The notes under the pieces are model-generated. The model did no database searches and was not told the DNA's origin. It saw only the letters and a program-made list of their open reading frames with translations. Shown piece by piece: positions 20,951 through 53,980 of a stretch of DNA of 64,000 nucleotides. The position numbers and the translations under genes were made by a program. This stretch comes from Chaenocephalus aceratus (taxonomy: Eukaryota; Chordata; Actinopteri; Perciformes; Channichthyidae): assembly GCA_023974075.1 (NCBI GenBank), contig CM043803.1:5854282-5918281 (forward strand), written 5' to 3'. The first letter of the stretch is position 1. Every line of letters begins with the position of its first letter.

Positions 20951-21733
20951 GTTTATTTATATAGCCCAATATCACAAATGCTACATTTGTCTCAGTGGAC
21001 TTCACAGTTTGTACAGAATATCAGTATGACAATACGACACCCTCTGTCCTTAGACCCTCACATCGTACAAGGAAAAACTTCCGGAGAAAACCCACAGTTT
21101 AAATGGAAAATGCAAGAAACCTCAGGGAGAGCAACAGAGGAGGGATCCCTCTACCAGGACGGACAGACGTGCAATAGATGTCGTGTGTAAATTGAAAAGA
21201 TAATACATTTGCAACATAGGTAGTCCAAATGTTTGGAAATGCATGTGTGTATAATAGGAAGATGAATCCACGAGGATATCCATCCAGGACCTATGATCCA
21301 GGACCACAGCCACGACTGAAGATCCAGGGCTCGCGATCCAGGACAGAGGACCGCAGGATCATCCATGACTCCGGATCCCAGCGTATATAGACACCAAAAA
21401 GAAAGACATTTGGGGAAGCTGGGTTAATCGGAACATGAAAGTACACAGGTATAGACAGAGAGAAGGAAGAAGTAAGATGTCCCCCGACAAACTAAGCCTA
21501 TATCAGCAAAACTAGGGGCTGAATCTAATCATTCCTAACTATAAGCGTTATAAAAAAGGAAGGTCTTAAGCGCACTCTTAAAAACCGATAGGGTGTCTGC
21601 CACCCGAACACAAACTGGAAGCTGATTCCACAAATGTGGAGCTTGATAAGAAAAGGCTCTGGCTCCCATTGTACTTTTAGAGACTCAAGGAACAACCAAC
21701 AACCCTGCATTCTTGGAACGCAATGCCCTAGTA

Positions 21734-22748
21734 CAGGGGTGGGGAACCTCCGGCCCCCGGGCCGTATACGGCCCGCGAGACAATTTGGTACGGCCCTCGA
21801 GGTAATTTATAAACAAAGAAAATAAAATCTAGACCGCAAACAAATTAAACAAGCGAGTGCCTGTTTTTCCTGGCCAAGGTCAGGGTCCTTGAACACAACA
21901 CGAGCCTAACGTGTCATCACATGGTATATGTCTCCTCTGGGGTGCAGTTATGCCGGAGAGCACCGGAACGTCGCTCCGGGATTTCCAAAAATGTCAGTAC
22001 CCATAAGGAGCCGTACACATGCCGGAGTTGTTGCGTTGCTGTGTCTTTAGCTGAAAGCCCAGTGGCGATCTGCTCATCTGTCATACTGATCATACAGTCA
22101 ATGACTTTGTTGTTATTAGCATCTGGTTAGCTAGCTATGCTAACACATATGAGAAGCTTTTTCTACAACCAGTCAGGCACATCTTTATATGATCATTATA
22201 TAGTTATTTAAAAATAAGAGAATAAAGTAAACAGGTATAAATATTATATGACAGTAAAAAAAAGTTTTTATTAATAAACAAGAATACAGTTTGAAAGGGG
22301 AGTGATTTGTAAAATATCCATAAAGAAAAATAAAATCTTCTTACAGTTCTGTTTCATATGGATGTTGAGAGATGTATCCATAGATCTCCTAATGTTGCTC
22401 TCAAAGTGCACCAGATTGATGCTTTAAAAAAAAAATCTTTTCAGACCCCCCCACACTTAAATCATGTTCACATGGATAGGAAACTACATTTGCACACATG
22501 TTGTGTCCAATATCTTTCTGTTTTGGTGGTCATGCCACAACCGTGCACGTGCCGTGCATGCATGTGTGAGTCATGGTAAGATATCTGGATTAAGAGGTTA
22601 ATTTTTCTTTGCACAGCATGAAAGAAAGGCCAAATGAATGGGCTGTGATTTTAGTATTTTTAAGCAGAGGTCAATCATTTTTACGGCCCTCGGAGGAAGT
22701 TGGAAACATGTAAATGGCCCTTGAGAGGAAAAAGGTTCCCCACCCCTG
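21734..22748 (+). mobile_element. hAT family B copy 2 (clean insertion in the LINE)
   Basis: Ends CAGGGGTGGGGAACCTC and GGTTCCCCACCCCTG are flanked by the 8-bp duplication CCCTAGTA (21726-21733 and 22749-22756). The LINE reading continues across it. At 1015 bp it is non-autonomous. It is the control showing what a normal B insertion looks like beside the anomalous B1. Confidence 0.93.
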
Positions 22749-24134
22749 CCCTAGTAGGACAGTAGGGTATAATGAGTTATTTAAGGTAAGATGGCGCCTG
22801 CCCATTAAGGGCTTTGAAGGCGAGAAGACATTTTTAAAATTCTATCCTGTGTTCTATAGGGAGCCAGTGTAAGGCAGCCAGAACAGGAGTAATGTGGTCC
22901 CTTTTCCTAACTCTGGTTAGTACACGAGCTGCAGCATTTTGAATCAGCTGAAGCAACTTGACTGACTTCTTGGTACTCCCTGATAATAAGGAGTTACAAT
23001 AATCCAGCCTTGAAGTAACAAATTGATGGACTAGTTTCTCTGCATCGTTTTGAGGTAGGATATGCCTGATTTTTGCAATGTTACGTACAGTAGATGGAAG
23101 TAGGCAGTCCTTGAAATTGATTTTATGTGGGCGTTAAAGGATAAATCCTGATCAAATATAACACCAAGATTCCTTACAGTCTCACTGGAGGCCAAATTAA
23201 TGCCATCCATAGTTAGTATATCTTTAGATAATTTGTTTCGTAGATTCTTCGGGCCAAGTACAATAACTTCAGTTTTGGTCGTGTTTAACATCAACATTTT
23301 TAAGGTCATCCACGTTTTTAAGTCCTTGAGGCAGTCTTGAATTTTATTTAGATGATTAATCTCATAAGGCTTGATTGATAAATATAGTTGAGTATCATCC
23401 GCATAACAATGAAAATGTACAGAATGATTCCTTATAATATTGCCTAACGGAAGCATATATAATGTGAACAAAATAGGTCCGAGCACTGAGCCCTGTGGCA
23501 CTCCATGGCTAACTTTGGTTTGCGTGGAAGATTCATCGTTGACACGTACAAACTGAGAGCGTTCAGATAGATAGGACCTAAAGCAGTTCCCTGTATGCTA
23601 ACTAAGTGCTCTAGTCTTTGCAATAGAATATCAATAGTATCAAATGCAGCACTGAGATCGAGCAAAACAAGAATAGAGACAAGTCCCTTGTCAGAGGCTA
23701 TTAGAATGTCATTTGTGACTTTAACCAGAGCTGTCTCTGTGCTATGATGTGTTCTAAAGTCAGACTGAAAATCTTCAAATAAATCATTGTTTTTTAAGTA
23801 ATCACACAACTGTTTGCGACTGCTTTCTCAAGAATCTTTGAGAGGAACGGAAGATTAGAAATAGGTTTATAGTTGGCTAAAACCTCTGGATCGAGGTTGT
23901 GCTTTTTAAGAAGCGGTTTTATCACTGCTACTTTGAATGATTGTGGAACATAGCCTGATAATAAAGACATATTCATAATATTTAATAAAGAAGTGCTAAT
24001 CAATGGAAACACTTCCTTCAACAGCTTAGTTGGAATTGGGTTTAACATACACGTTGATGGTATAGAAGAGAGAATCATTGAATTTAATTGTTCAAGGTTT
24101 ATGGCTGAAAAGCATTCTAGTTTACTATCTAGTG

Positions 24135-25292
24135 CAGGGGTCTGCAACCTTTTTGAACAAAAGAGCAATTTTGCTCCTTTTTCCCAAAAAAACTACAGTT
24201 TTTGCATTTATTAGGCTATTTATTACATGATATAAAACTGTTAACCTCTAATAAGAAACAAAGAACTCTTATAAGGAGAATTACAAATAATACACCGGCC
24301 TACTTTAAAATAAATTAAACACAGCACTTGGGGAGTTCTCTGCACATTTGAAGGAAAAAAAAATATTATTAAAATGGGCCCACTTTGAAATAAATGAAAC
24401 ATATAGCTGCACCCTAAAAAGAGTTAACGGTAGGGTAGGTAAGAATGGAGAAACCAGCTCGAGTGCGCTAGAATTTGAAAATACACAACCGGAAAAAATA
24501 TGCCTCTTCCTTCAGACTTCCTTACAGAGCCCCTCCTCCAACACACACGAATGCGCACATGACCAATGAGGGCACAAGATAAGTTTGTGCACAGATGGAA
24601 GGCTGACAGGCAGGTAGGCCATCCAGTTACTTTAGCCGGGCCGGCTCAGAAGATTGGTCGTGCTTTTTACGGCGCTACGGCTTCCAGAGATTAATTTTTT
24701 TATGTATTTATTGTCAAAGCATTTAATATATTAATTGCTATTGGGACGTTAAGAGCATTCCATGGAATATAACAAAAAAAAGTGTTTTCTGAAATAAATG
24801 ACATACCCCATTAAATTATGACTGAAGATCGTCAACTGTCTTCCTCCCCCTTGTTGTTCCTCGATACGTAAAGGCTGCACCACCGTTGACAACTTCTCTC
24901 TACATATCAAACATACCGGTAAACCAGCATCGATTGCTGTGAAAGCAGATAACTCTGTCCACACAGAATTAAATCCTGTGTTCCTCCGGTACTTTTCTTT
25001 GATTTATCCATAGCTCGCTCATCGAGCCGGGAGTCAGGTTATTCGCCTCCAAGAAAAGGCGCTCGCGCGGGACCGTAGCAGGATGTGACGCATATTTTAG
25101 TTGACCTAATTAAAACCGTTTTGTTTTTTATTTGTGTCACAGTATCACTTCAAAATACAAGATACGAAACATTTTCAACCATGCAACAAAATATAAATAG
25201 TCCTACAAATACTTTTATTTTCTTCTTATTTTTGTCTAAACTCAAGGGAGCCAGAGCAGAGGGTTTAAAGGGCCGCGGGTTGCCGACCCCTG
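24135..25292 (-). mobile_element. hAT family A copy 2 (clean insertion in the LINE)
   Basis: Ends CAGGGGTCTGCAACC and GGGTTGCCGACCCCTG are flanked by the duplication ATCTAGTG (24127-24134 and 25293-25300). The LINE frame is restored when the insert and one duplication are removed (SSIT-LDSKLECFSA). It carries a P-family MITE (24428-24810) at the same internal site as A1. Confidence 0.93.
24428..24810 (+). mobile_element. TTAA-flanked MITE (P family) in A2
   Basis: TTAA at 24424-24427 and 24811-24814 flanks ends CGGTAGGGTAGGTA and CATACCCCA. The interior (GCTCGAGTGCGCTAGAATTT, CAACACACACGAATGCGCAC) matches the P copies at 4755 and 53744. Confidence 0.85.
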
Positions 25293-25315
25293 ATCTAGTG
25301 TAATACTAGAACTTA

Positions 25316-26520
25316 AATTCCGGAAGCCACTCCTGGTCCTTTCATCAGACGGGAAGCGAAAGAACGAGCAAGACCCAATGCTGGTATGATAACAACCAAG
25401 CACATAGGCATCTTGTTAAAGTTATCTTATCTTAGCTATCTCTTATACGAACGTACTGAACAAAATGTGTCCGTCTTTATAGAAGCTTGATCAATGTTGT
25501 GCTGCAATATTCCTCTGTGACCAGTAAAAATCAGCAAATCAGCAAAGGCAGTATTTCGTTACTTATATATTTGTTTGTGATATATAGCCTATATATTTAA
25601 AACAAATATATACATTTATGTCCTCTACAGTCACGACTACCAGATCCTCCAGAACATGCATTGTGAACGTGCTAACGTTTTCTATGAAGGCGTTTGTGAT
25701 CTTATAACTTATATGAATGTTTTTATGTCTGAAGTTAGCTTAATCAATGTTGTGCTGCAGTTAGGGTTAGGCAATAGTGTACATTTTCTGGTGTTAGGCC
25801 ATTTTAGAATAGTGCTAATACTAAATATGGTCATCATCACCATTATCAATGTGGTATTTTACACAAACTGACATCAAAACACTTACTTGTATAACTGCTG
25901 TACACCAGTTTTGTTTGTTCAGACAAAAAATAAATAAGGAAATACTTTCTGAAATATTTAATTAAAACACACAACAAAAGTACAATATCACAACAAGGAC
26001 TTAAAAATAGAAATAACTAAATAAATACTGACGTTACTATTCACAGCAAATTAAAAATAAATGATTACAATACACATTAAGTTTAAAGTATTAATTATAT
26101 TAGCAAAAATATATATTCAAGTATTAACACTATTAATATTTAGAAAACAACTATTATACACAAGTTAACTATTTACGAAACAACTATTATTTTGGTATTT
26201 AAGTATTGAATATTAAAAAAGGTTTTATTAACAAGCATACACATAAAAGTTGGACTGGTGGTGCGCTGTCGTGGACTCAGCAGCCTTTGTAAAAAAAAAT
26301 AAAGACTATAAATAACCTTAACACAGGTACATTCAATGCTGATGCTCACAGTTTGCCATGACATTTAAAATGACTTACCTGGCACTGAACTGAAGCTGTC
26401 AGAGTATGTGCAGCCTAGCCTGTAAAAGCACGACACACAACATTTGAAATTAATTCTACACATGCGAGCAAAATATGGTGAAGAAAGTCTGTCTAAATTA
26501 AATATATGGAAAATATTCAT
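25316..26520. other. AT-rich intergenic stretch
   Basis: No gene is recognisable. Short ORFs at 25656 and 26173 have no coding character. Confidence 0.4.
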
Positions 26521-26812
26521 ATTTTAGACTGCACTGTAACTTTTATCCATGTATTTTTCCTTAATGTTTATTTTATTAGCACTGTAACTTTTATCCATGT
26601 ACTTTTTCTTGTAATGTTTAATTGAACTATTCATATTTTAGACTGCACTGTAACTTTTATCCATGTATTTTTCCTTAATGTTTATTTTATTAGCTTTTCT
26701 TTTTTAATGATTAATGTCTTTCATTTCTTTTTTGTAAAGCACTTTGAATTACCCTGTGTCGAAAAGTGCTATATAAATAAACTTGCCTTGCCTTGCCTTG
26801 CCTTGCCTTACA
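26521..26812 (+). mobile_element. L2 LINE 3' UTR fragment with (CTTGC)n tail
   Basis: TGTAACTTTTATCCATGTAT blocks and AAAAGTGCTATATAAATAAA followed by four CTTGC units match the tail at 57290-57652. Only the 3' UTR is present. Confidence 0.8.
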
Positions 26813-27140
26813 CCAGTGACGTGCGGTGAGGTTCACGGCTGGTGAGGCACTGACTCTTTCAGAGTCAGATTTACAAAAATTATATTTTGACCTTAATCGA
26901 AATGTTCGGTTATTTTCAAAAGCTTTTTTAGTCTGATGCTTCGATTCATTTTAAACAGACTGTTCAACAAAAGGATACCCAAAATCTAAATATTGGATTG
27001 TTCTTTCTTAGTAAGATCCCATGTTCATTACAATTGTGGTCTTACTTTGACTTGAAGATGAAGTCCATGCTATCCTTCGGGACAACAATCTCCATTACAT
27101 GTTTGTAAAAATCCTCCTTATCTTCCTCTAGTTTCAAAAG
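26813..27140 (-). mobile_element. Fragment of D-family hAT
   Basis: CCAGTGACGTGCGGTGAGGT then GGCTGGTGAGGCACTGAC is the reverse complement of the D right-hand region (compare GTGCCTCACCAGCCATGAAC near 4570). The sequence continues through the D interior (AGTCCATGCTATCCTT) and then ends without the opposite terminus. Confidence 0.6.
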
Positions 27141-27579
27141 TCGAGCTTGTTGTTTCCGGACAGCTATGCTACCCACAATTCAGTTCGGCGAAAAGCGAGG
27201 CAACGTGACGTCACCCCATTCAAAGTGAATGGGCAGACGCGTTGGAAACCGTTTTTGAAGCTGTCGAAGCTATAGTGTGGACGGGCCGTTTTCGCTGTTC
27301 TACACCGATGGTTATATCATATACAACACTGTAGCAAGACTCAGCATGTTCATAACGACTTTTAAATTTATAGCAGCTATAACATTGCCTCAAATGCTTC
27401 AACATTTCCCCGCCGTGATTGGTCAAAGCTTGGATGAATTTTGGAGCCACGAATGTAATTGATCAATACATTTGGAGCTCGCACTGTCATTGGCCCACTA
27501 ATAATGGACTAATTATCATTGGTCAACATCCTTAATATTGTGCAATAAATTGGAATGGTCATTTGGTCCAAACTATCAA

Positions 27580-27661
27580 GGTAGCGTGGCCGAGCGGTCT
27601 AAGGCGCTGGATTAAGGCTCCAGTCTCTTCGGAGGCGCGGGTTCGAATCCCGCCGCTGCCA
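27580..27661 (+). tRNA. tRNA-Leu (anticodon AAG)
   Basis: 82 nt. The acceptor stem GGTAGCG (27580-27586) pairs with CGCTGCC (27654-27660) with one G-U pair, and the discriminator is A. The anticodon stem CTGGA/TCCAG holds loop TTAAGGC with anticodon AAG at 27614-27616, reading leucine CUU codons. A long variable arm (TCTCTTCGGAG region) identifies a class II tRNA. The B box is GGTTCGAATCC and the A-box region TGGCCGAGCGG. No intron and no CCA encoded, as in eukaryotes. A T-run follows for Pol III termination. Confidence 0.97.
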
Positions 27662-27664
27662 ACA

Positions 27665-27674
27665 TTTTTTTTTT
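27665..27674 (+). terminator. Pol III terminator of tRNA-Leu
   Basis: Ten consecutive T residues lie 3 bases after the tRNA end. Confidence 0.92.
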
Positions 27675-27800
27675 CATACATTGCTTGATGATTTACAACT
27701 TAAATGATGCACTTGTATTTTCATATAACTCCACCAAAGTCACATACAAAGCTATGAAATTAAAGATTGGGAAAAGACCAGTGTATAGCTTTGTCGCTGT

Positions 27801-27830
27801 GCATTATGGGCACGGACTCCTCCCCACGTG
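27801..27830 (+). promoter_or_regulatory. Candidate POLR3E promoter motifs: ZNF143/STAF-like site and E-box
   Basis: GCATTATGGG (27801-27810) is the reverse complement of CCCATAATGC, which fits the ZNF143/STAF core CCCAKMATGC. CACGTG (27825-27830) is an E-box of the MYC/MAX/USF type. Both sit about 125-150 bases before the splice donor of the non-coding first exon and about 140 bases after the tRNA gene. Function is inferred from motif and place only. Confidence 0.4.
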
Positions 27831-27954
27831 TCTGTGTTCAGAGTCAACATGGTACCGACACCAACAGGGAGTTAGACACTACACCTCCACCGCTACGCAC
27901 CACATATCTGCCCTGATAGACACGGATGAGAAAGCTAAACGGTGTAGAGTGCAG
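27831..27954 (+). other. polr3e: POLR3E non-coding exon 1 (start approximate)
   Basis: The donor AG|GTGAGC at 27954/27955 fits a spliced 5' UTR exon that joins the exon opening at 28698 (TTTTCCAG acceptor). The latter carries 65 bases of UTR before the ATG at 28763. The transcription start is not determined; I place it loosely after the E-box. Confidence 0.45.
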
Positions 27955-28762
27955 GTGAGCACTAAAGCTACTGTGGTTCTGTTTAAGAAGAACCTGTGTG
28001 TAAAACTGGTGACTTGACTGTGTTATTTTGACATGCATGTGTTTGCTAGCTTGGCACGCTAACAAATGCTAGGCTAAACTTGCTACCGGCTACCTGCATG
28101 TTAGCTCGTTTCGTTGCTAATACGTGTGTGTACAAATACAAGTTGAGTTTTTTTCTCTTTGTCCTGTATTCTTTTGATATGTTTTTATTATTTGAGCCAT
28201 AATTAAACAATCAACTCGCAGTGTAAGCACAGGCCTGTGATAAGTGGCTGGAGGTTTTGTTGCTACATTGCTAGTCAAGCTAACGTTACCTATATGACTT
28301 ACTTTTACGAATAACTGTCTGTTAACAGTTTTATACAATCAGATATTTTAACATGTTAGCTATATGTGACGTTTGTTTCATTGTCTTGCATCATTTCCCT
28401 GACTGTCAGTGAAAGCATCACTTGACAGACTGCATGATCATGGTCTGCCTGTGTGCTAACTCAGGGGTTTAATCAAACTCAACCCTCTTCTACAAGTCTC
28501 CTGAAGACTGACTGACAACAGCTAATGAATGATGTAACTTCAATAATATGCGGAATCACATTGCTAATGTTACTGCACCAGCTACCTGCCACCTATTTTC
28601 TTTATTACCAGTTTGGGTGTTGCCACTTGGCAACAATGATGTCTTAAGAATATAAATCCCTTTTTAAATTCTTGTTATGTGTGCCTTTGTTTTCCAGGTT
28701 GGATCTCTGAGATCTGCTGCTCCTGTTTCAGCTCTTCTCCCCTCCTCTCTGTTCACATCAAT

Positions 28763-41343
<12,581 letters not shown>

Positions 41344-42136
41344 CACTGAGAGCCTGCGGTCCCCTGTCAGCCAATCAAATCCTCTCCAGGTTGTCTAGTG
41401 GGAGGGCAGCCAGAGAGACGAGAGCCAATCACAATCACAGCTCGCCCTGCTCTGAGGGCTTGCGAGTGGAGGACAAAAAGACGGCGGCCGTCTGCTCAGA
41501 ACATGAAGTTCATTTCATTTCAACTGAAGCATTTCTGACGGACACAAGCAATCTGATGCAGCGCGAAGGAAAGGAACTCACAAGAGCTGAGTGTCTGAGG
41601 GGGGTATATGGCTATATATAAGGAATATATATAAGGTTTATCAGTAGATTTTTGGATTTGTTGGACCTCATGTTTGATTATTTTTGAATTAAACTTTTAA
41701 AGATCCTTTTACTATTGAAAGTGAAGGGGATCAGAGTGCTTTCATTTATCTCCTGATTTCTATATTTTGCTCGAAAAAACACTATACTTTCTTATATCAT
41801 CAAAAAAAATGTTCATGCCCTCGAGGGAAGAAAACCTTTTTTACTTTTCAAATATTAACTTAGAACATTATCTCTAATAGGAGTCTGGTATTTAATTAAG
41901 GTATTCCAAGTAAAACATGTGAAGGCACTTAAAGAAACTGTGCCAAATTCAGGAGTCCTGAAACAATAAGTGAAAAGAAAATGATGCAGAAACAAGCAAA
42001 AAGTCACAATGTTATTATGCATAATATGATACAGCAGAAATAACTTAATATCGTTGGCAATCATGGAGCTGGAAACTGCTGCATGAAATGTGGCTTTCCC
42101 ACATGTCTGTATTATGCAGTGGAATGTGTACTGAAC

Positions 42137-42142
42137 AATAAA
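42137..42142 (+). terminator. polr3e: Candidate POLR3E polyA signal (proximal)
   Basis: AATAAA lies about 800 bases after the stop and is followed 30-60 bases later by a GT-rich stretch (GGTTTGTTTTTGGTTG). Confidence 0.5.
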
Positions 42143-42584
42143 ATCTGAGAAAGTGGATTCAATGGCTGATGATGAGGTTTGTTTTTGGTTGAATGTGCAG
42201 AGTTTGGTTTTCCTTTTTATGAGAGAGACTGATTTGATGACGGCCAATAAGGATGCAACTTTGAACATTTCTTTCGGGAATGTTGATCAGAAATCTGTCG
42301 GGATTGAATCCATTTGTATGAACAAAGTGCAAGGGATGTGACGACAGAGTGGCTCGTGGTCCGGTTCAAACACTGGACCGCCATTTTGGAGTGATGTGGG
42401 AGTTGCTATGGATACACTGGTGTATCGCCGTGTGCTGCTATCTTGAGCCTCACAAGACGAACTCCCACCCATTCATTCAGAGAGGAACAGGAACAATGAT
42501 GCATTTAAACTTCCTAAGAGAGGAAATGTTGGACATCAGATAACGACCGCTGTATTATTTTTTCATTAGTTTGTTACTTTGCTC

Positions 42585-42590
42585 AATAAA
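42585..42590 (+). terminator. polr3e: Candidate POLR3E polyA signal (distal)
   Basis: AATAAA is followed by a T-rich GTTTTCTTTTGTC stretch. Either this or the proximal site could be used. Confidence 0.4.
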
Positions 42591-42619
42591 CGCTGTTAAT
42601 GCCAACGGGTGACGTTTTC

Positions 42620-44903
42620 TTTTGTCATTATTAGTTATTGATATGTTAAGGGTCAGTAACCTTTACATGTCAGACCTTTAATTGGTGAGCTTTTTTTGTT
42701 AACATGAACTACTTTTTGTCAAACATAAAAGCTTAACCCTTAAATGGATAATCAATTGATTGCTATTTTCTACATTGCACCCATATTACACCCTCGCCCC
42801 CCATTACAATAATGTTACACCCACATTATACCATTATTAGACCCATATTGCACTGTAATTTAATGGTTATTCCACCCATTTTACACATGGACGCAGCCTG
42901 TCACATGACTATCGCCCAGGCTAATGAAACAATTTAAGGGTTAAAGCCTTACCTTGTTCAAATCTGTATTTCTGTTTAAATAGTTGGTTTCAAATACTGA
43001 CATTAGACCACATTTCCTTATTTTTGAATGTTTCCTCTAATTGTTGTGCTGCCACCGCAACACCTGTTCCCACTGCTAATGATATTTCAGGTTCTATTTC
43101 CAGGCTGATAAAATACTTATTGCATGATTCAAGTGGATTTCTTATCATGTTTGAGTTCATCAATATCTCTTGAGTAACATGTTATCATATTTTACAACAG
43201 AGTAACAGCAGTAATAAGGACACAGATGTGGCGCTTGCTTCATGTTTTATGGCTCTGACACAAACCACGAGGTCCATTCATGAAACAGGTAAAAACACAT
43301 CGTACATACATACTGCAGATTATTCAGCACGCTTGTTTATAACTACATATGAAAGACATGTAAAGTGACAACAATAATGATCTCAATGTGATTTTATACA
43401 AAGTGTGAACTTAACAAGGAAAAAAGAACAGTGCTGCTGAGAAACCCCTCTAAATCAAAACACGTTTCCGTGATAAACATTCTAGGAGGCCGTTACATTG
43501 TCCAGTACATCGAGTTAGTCTTTTGGTAAACCTCAGAACTTCCCTTTAATAATACATTCAATCACAGTCTCTTAACCTATTGTACAAGTATCAAGTATCA
43601 TTTAAAGAAATAGATGTTACCTTACAAAAGATCCTTATATATTTGACCTTGAATCACCAACTTCTAATATAATAAACTCCTTCACCAAATCAACAACTTG
43701 CTGTGGTCTCTCAGGCAAAACTATCACCAAGAAAGGTACCGTTATTTTCTCTCTTTTTTTGTTATAAAGAAAGATAAAATAAAAAAACTTCACATTTTAA
43801 AGCAGGAGCAAAGTAAACCAATCAAACAGCGGATACAGCGACAACATTTGAATCCAATGGATCTGTTATCTTTATGATCATTTTCTACGAGGTTCCTGAA
43901 AAAGAGCCGTTTAATGTTGGACTAATCACTGGGAGATTATGGGAAATATTCAAGTTCAACCGAGTTAATAATTCAAAAGAATGTTCTTGTTATTATAATG
44001 TATCCAATGTCACATGTTAATGCTGGGTCTGAACAGGGCCAATGTTGGATGTAGTGATAATGAGCCGACATCATTTTATAGTGAAATTCTGCTCATCAAG
44101 TTGTCTGGCTCACACCTTCACTATTTTAAGACCATGTGTAAAATAATAAACAATAGAATTCACTGATCTCAAATACAAATATATGCAATAGCAATTAGAG
44201 ATGAAACTACTGGTTAATTAGCTCATCAAAACAAGATAAATCGGCAACATTTTAGAGCATTGGTGATTCTTCTTTAAGCAACAAACGTTTACAGACACTG
44301 ATTCCAGCCCCTGAAAGGTTAATACTTGCTGGTTTTCTACTTCTATCAAGCTAATTTAATATATGTTTTGGATATCGGACTGTTCCTTAGACAAAAGTCG
44401 TTTGTTGACGTCATATTGTTCTTTGAGAACTTGTTATGGGCTATATACGAATCAATTAATTTAATAAAACTACAAATTAATCAGTGTATATGTATACATA
44501 TACACTCCAATTTCTCTATAATTAGCTTAGAATAACATATGTAAGTCTTTTCCAGGAACCTTTGTGTGATTTTACATCTTTCTAGCTAACTTTAAGAAAT
44601 GATGGGACCCTGTAGAATAAAGTGTTAATGAAAATAAGACCCAGAAACGATTTCCTCTGGAGCTTGTTTTCGCAAAGTGAGGTAGAGTGAGTGCACAGTG
44701 GGGACGGCAGGCACTGGTGTTTGTGTGCTGATGAGCCACAGAGCTGGTGACGTTTGGCCTTCTTGTTCCTGCATCACTCATCTTCACCCGCTTTGCATGG
44801 CAACCGCCACTTCTGGGCCAAAAACATACACGTGTAGATTTCATTAGCTTCACTTGCTACTCTAAGAGTCTATATCTGGAAGAAAATCATTAAATATTCT
44901 AAG
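42620..44903. other. Intergenic stretch and CDR2 3' UTR
   Basis: This separates two convergent genes. The part next to 44904 should be the CDR2 3' UTR on the minus strand. I could not identify a convincing minus-strand AATAAA, so the transcript end is unknown. No other gene is seen. Confidence 0.4.
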
Positions 44904-52743
<7,840 letters not shown>

Positions 52744-52917
52744 CTTCACGGTCTAAATCACACAGTTTGAGGATGAATCCGCTTTTCAAACATTGCAGAG
52801 GCAGAGTTTCACAAACGGTGATAAACGGTGTAGTCCGAGTCCTTCCTGCCACTGTCTGCACGCCTGCAACCGGCACCGGTGTGCGCTCATCTCCGGACGG
52901 ACAGACAGACCTCTCTC

Positions 52918-52935
52918 GCTGCTGCTGCTGCTGCT
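52918..52935 (-). repeat. CAG repeat in the CDR2 5' leader region
   Basis: Six GCT units on plus read AGC/CAG on the CDR2 strand, about 175 bases before its ATG, probably within the 5' UTR or promoter. Confidence 0.75.
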
Positions 52936-53278
52936 GCGTTGTAAACCCGTTTCCGGTTTACACTTCAAAATAAAAGCAGTCAATGCATCTTTTTGACAGG
53001 TGAGAGCCGACTGGTCATTGTGGACCAAGCCCCACCTGCTGGTAGCTATGGCTGGTAGCAGGACAAGGTATGTTGGTGGTGATTTAGAAATTCATATAAG
53101 TGTTGTTTTCCCCACCATGTGCTCCTAGTTGACAAAGAAAAGTTTAATAAACACTTCAGTGCTCACCAGGATATTTTTAACACCAGGCCTCAGATTTAAG
53201 AGTGGTTCTCCTGGTAAAAATGGAAAAAACGTTAGAAAACCTGATATGAAAATACAATGGGTAACAAAATAAAAATAT

Positions 53279-53325
53279 ATGCCTGCTATGACTTGACATA
53301 CTGTATGTCAAGTCATAGCAGGCAT
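53279..53325. repeat. Near-perfect 47-bp inverted repeat
   Basis: 23-base arms (GCCTGCTATGACTTGACATA...) with a single T between them, about 540 bases upstream of the CDR2 ATG. It would fold into a tight hairpin as RNA or extrude as DNA. Confidence 0.92.
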
Positions 53326-53980
53326 GTATTTTAAACACTCAATAATTAGCCAACCTGATTGTTGTCACATAGGCCTACTGTCATGAAGAGTATAGGCCTA
53401 ACTGGTAACTATAAACACAATTAATAATATGCATCTTACTAAATTAGTGTTTAGAAAAATACAAGCAAATCAAAAGCAACATTTAATAGCTAAAACATTT
53501 TCGTCATAACAACATTTGAAAATACTCAAATAATACGAAGCCTCAGACTAAGCTTAACATAATATCACAGAACTTCTTGGTTTTTCCCCCACTAAGTTGA
53601 ATTCTGAGCTCTTATTTTGAAGATATAGGGTGTCATTTCCGGTGTAGACGTGTTTATCGGTTAATTGACCGTTACACCTGCTCCTATGGTTTGGTTCCTC
53701 CCTTAGAAACCGCAGCCCACAGTCCCTGTGACCAAAACATTAAAGGTGGGGTAGGTACATTTGAGAAACCGGCTCGAGATCGCTAGAATTTGAAAATACA
53801 CAACCGGAGAAAATCTGCCACTTCCTTATAGAGCCCCTCCTCCAACACACATGAACGCGCACATGACCAATGAGGGCACGAGATAAGTTTGTGCCCCGAT
53901 ACTCCGATGGAAGGCTGACAGGCAGGTAGGCCATCCAACGGATTGGTTATACTTTTTACAGTATTACGGCGTCTACAGTG

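Larger units (their letters stand above)
20908..25315 (-). mobile_element. L2-clade LINE (RT ORF broken), split by two hAT insertions
   Basis: Pieces 25315-25293, 24134-22749 and 21733-20908 join into one minus-strand element. The frames give RT blocks: KVAVIKPLLKKHNLDP and ANYKPISNLPFLSKILE, then AFDTIDILL, then [18 protein letters not shown], and [15 protein letters not shown] with the catalytic YADD box. A C-terminal DRVRNLGV-like motif ([18 protein letters not shown]) follows. Frameshifts between frames make it non-functional. The 3' UTR ends at a (TTGA)n tail (20908-20949). Confidence 0.88.

Noticed and set aside
23031..24168. Reverse transcriptase-like ORFs considered as a host gene or a retrovirus
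   Set aside because: YADD context, lack of LTRs and the (TTGA)n tail fit a broken L2-clade LINE.
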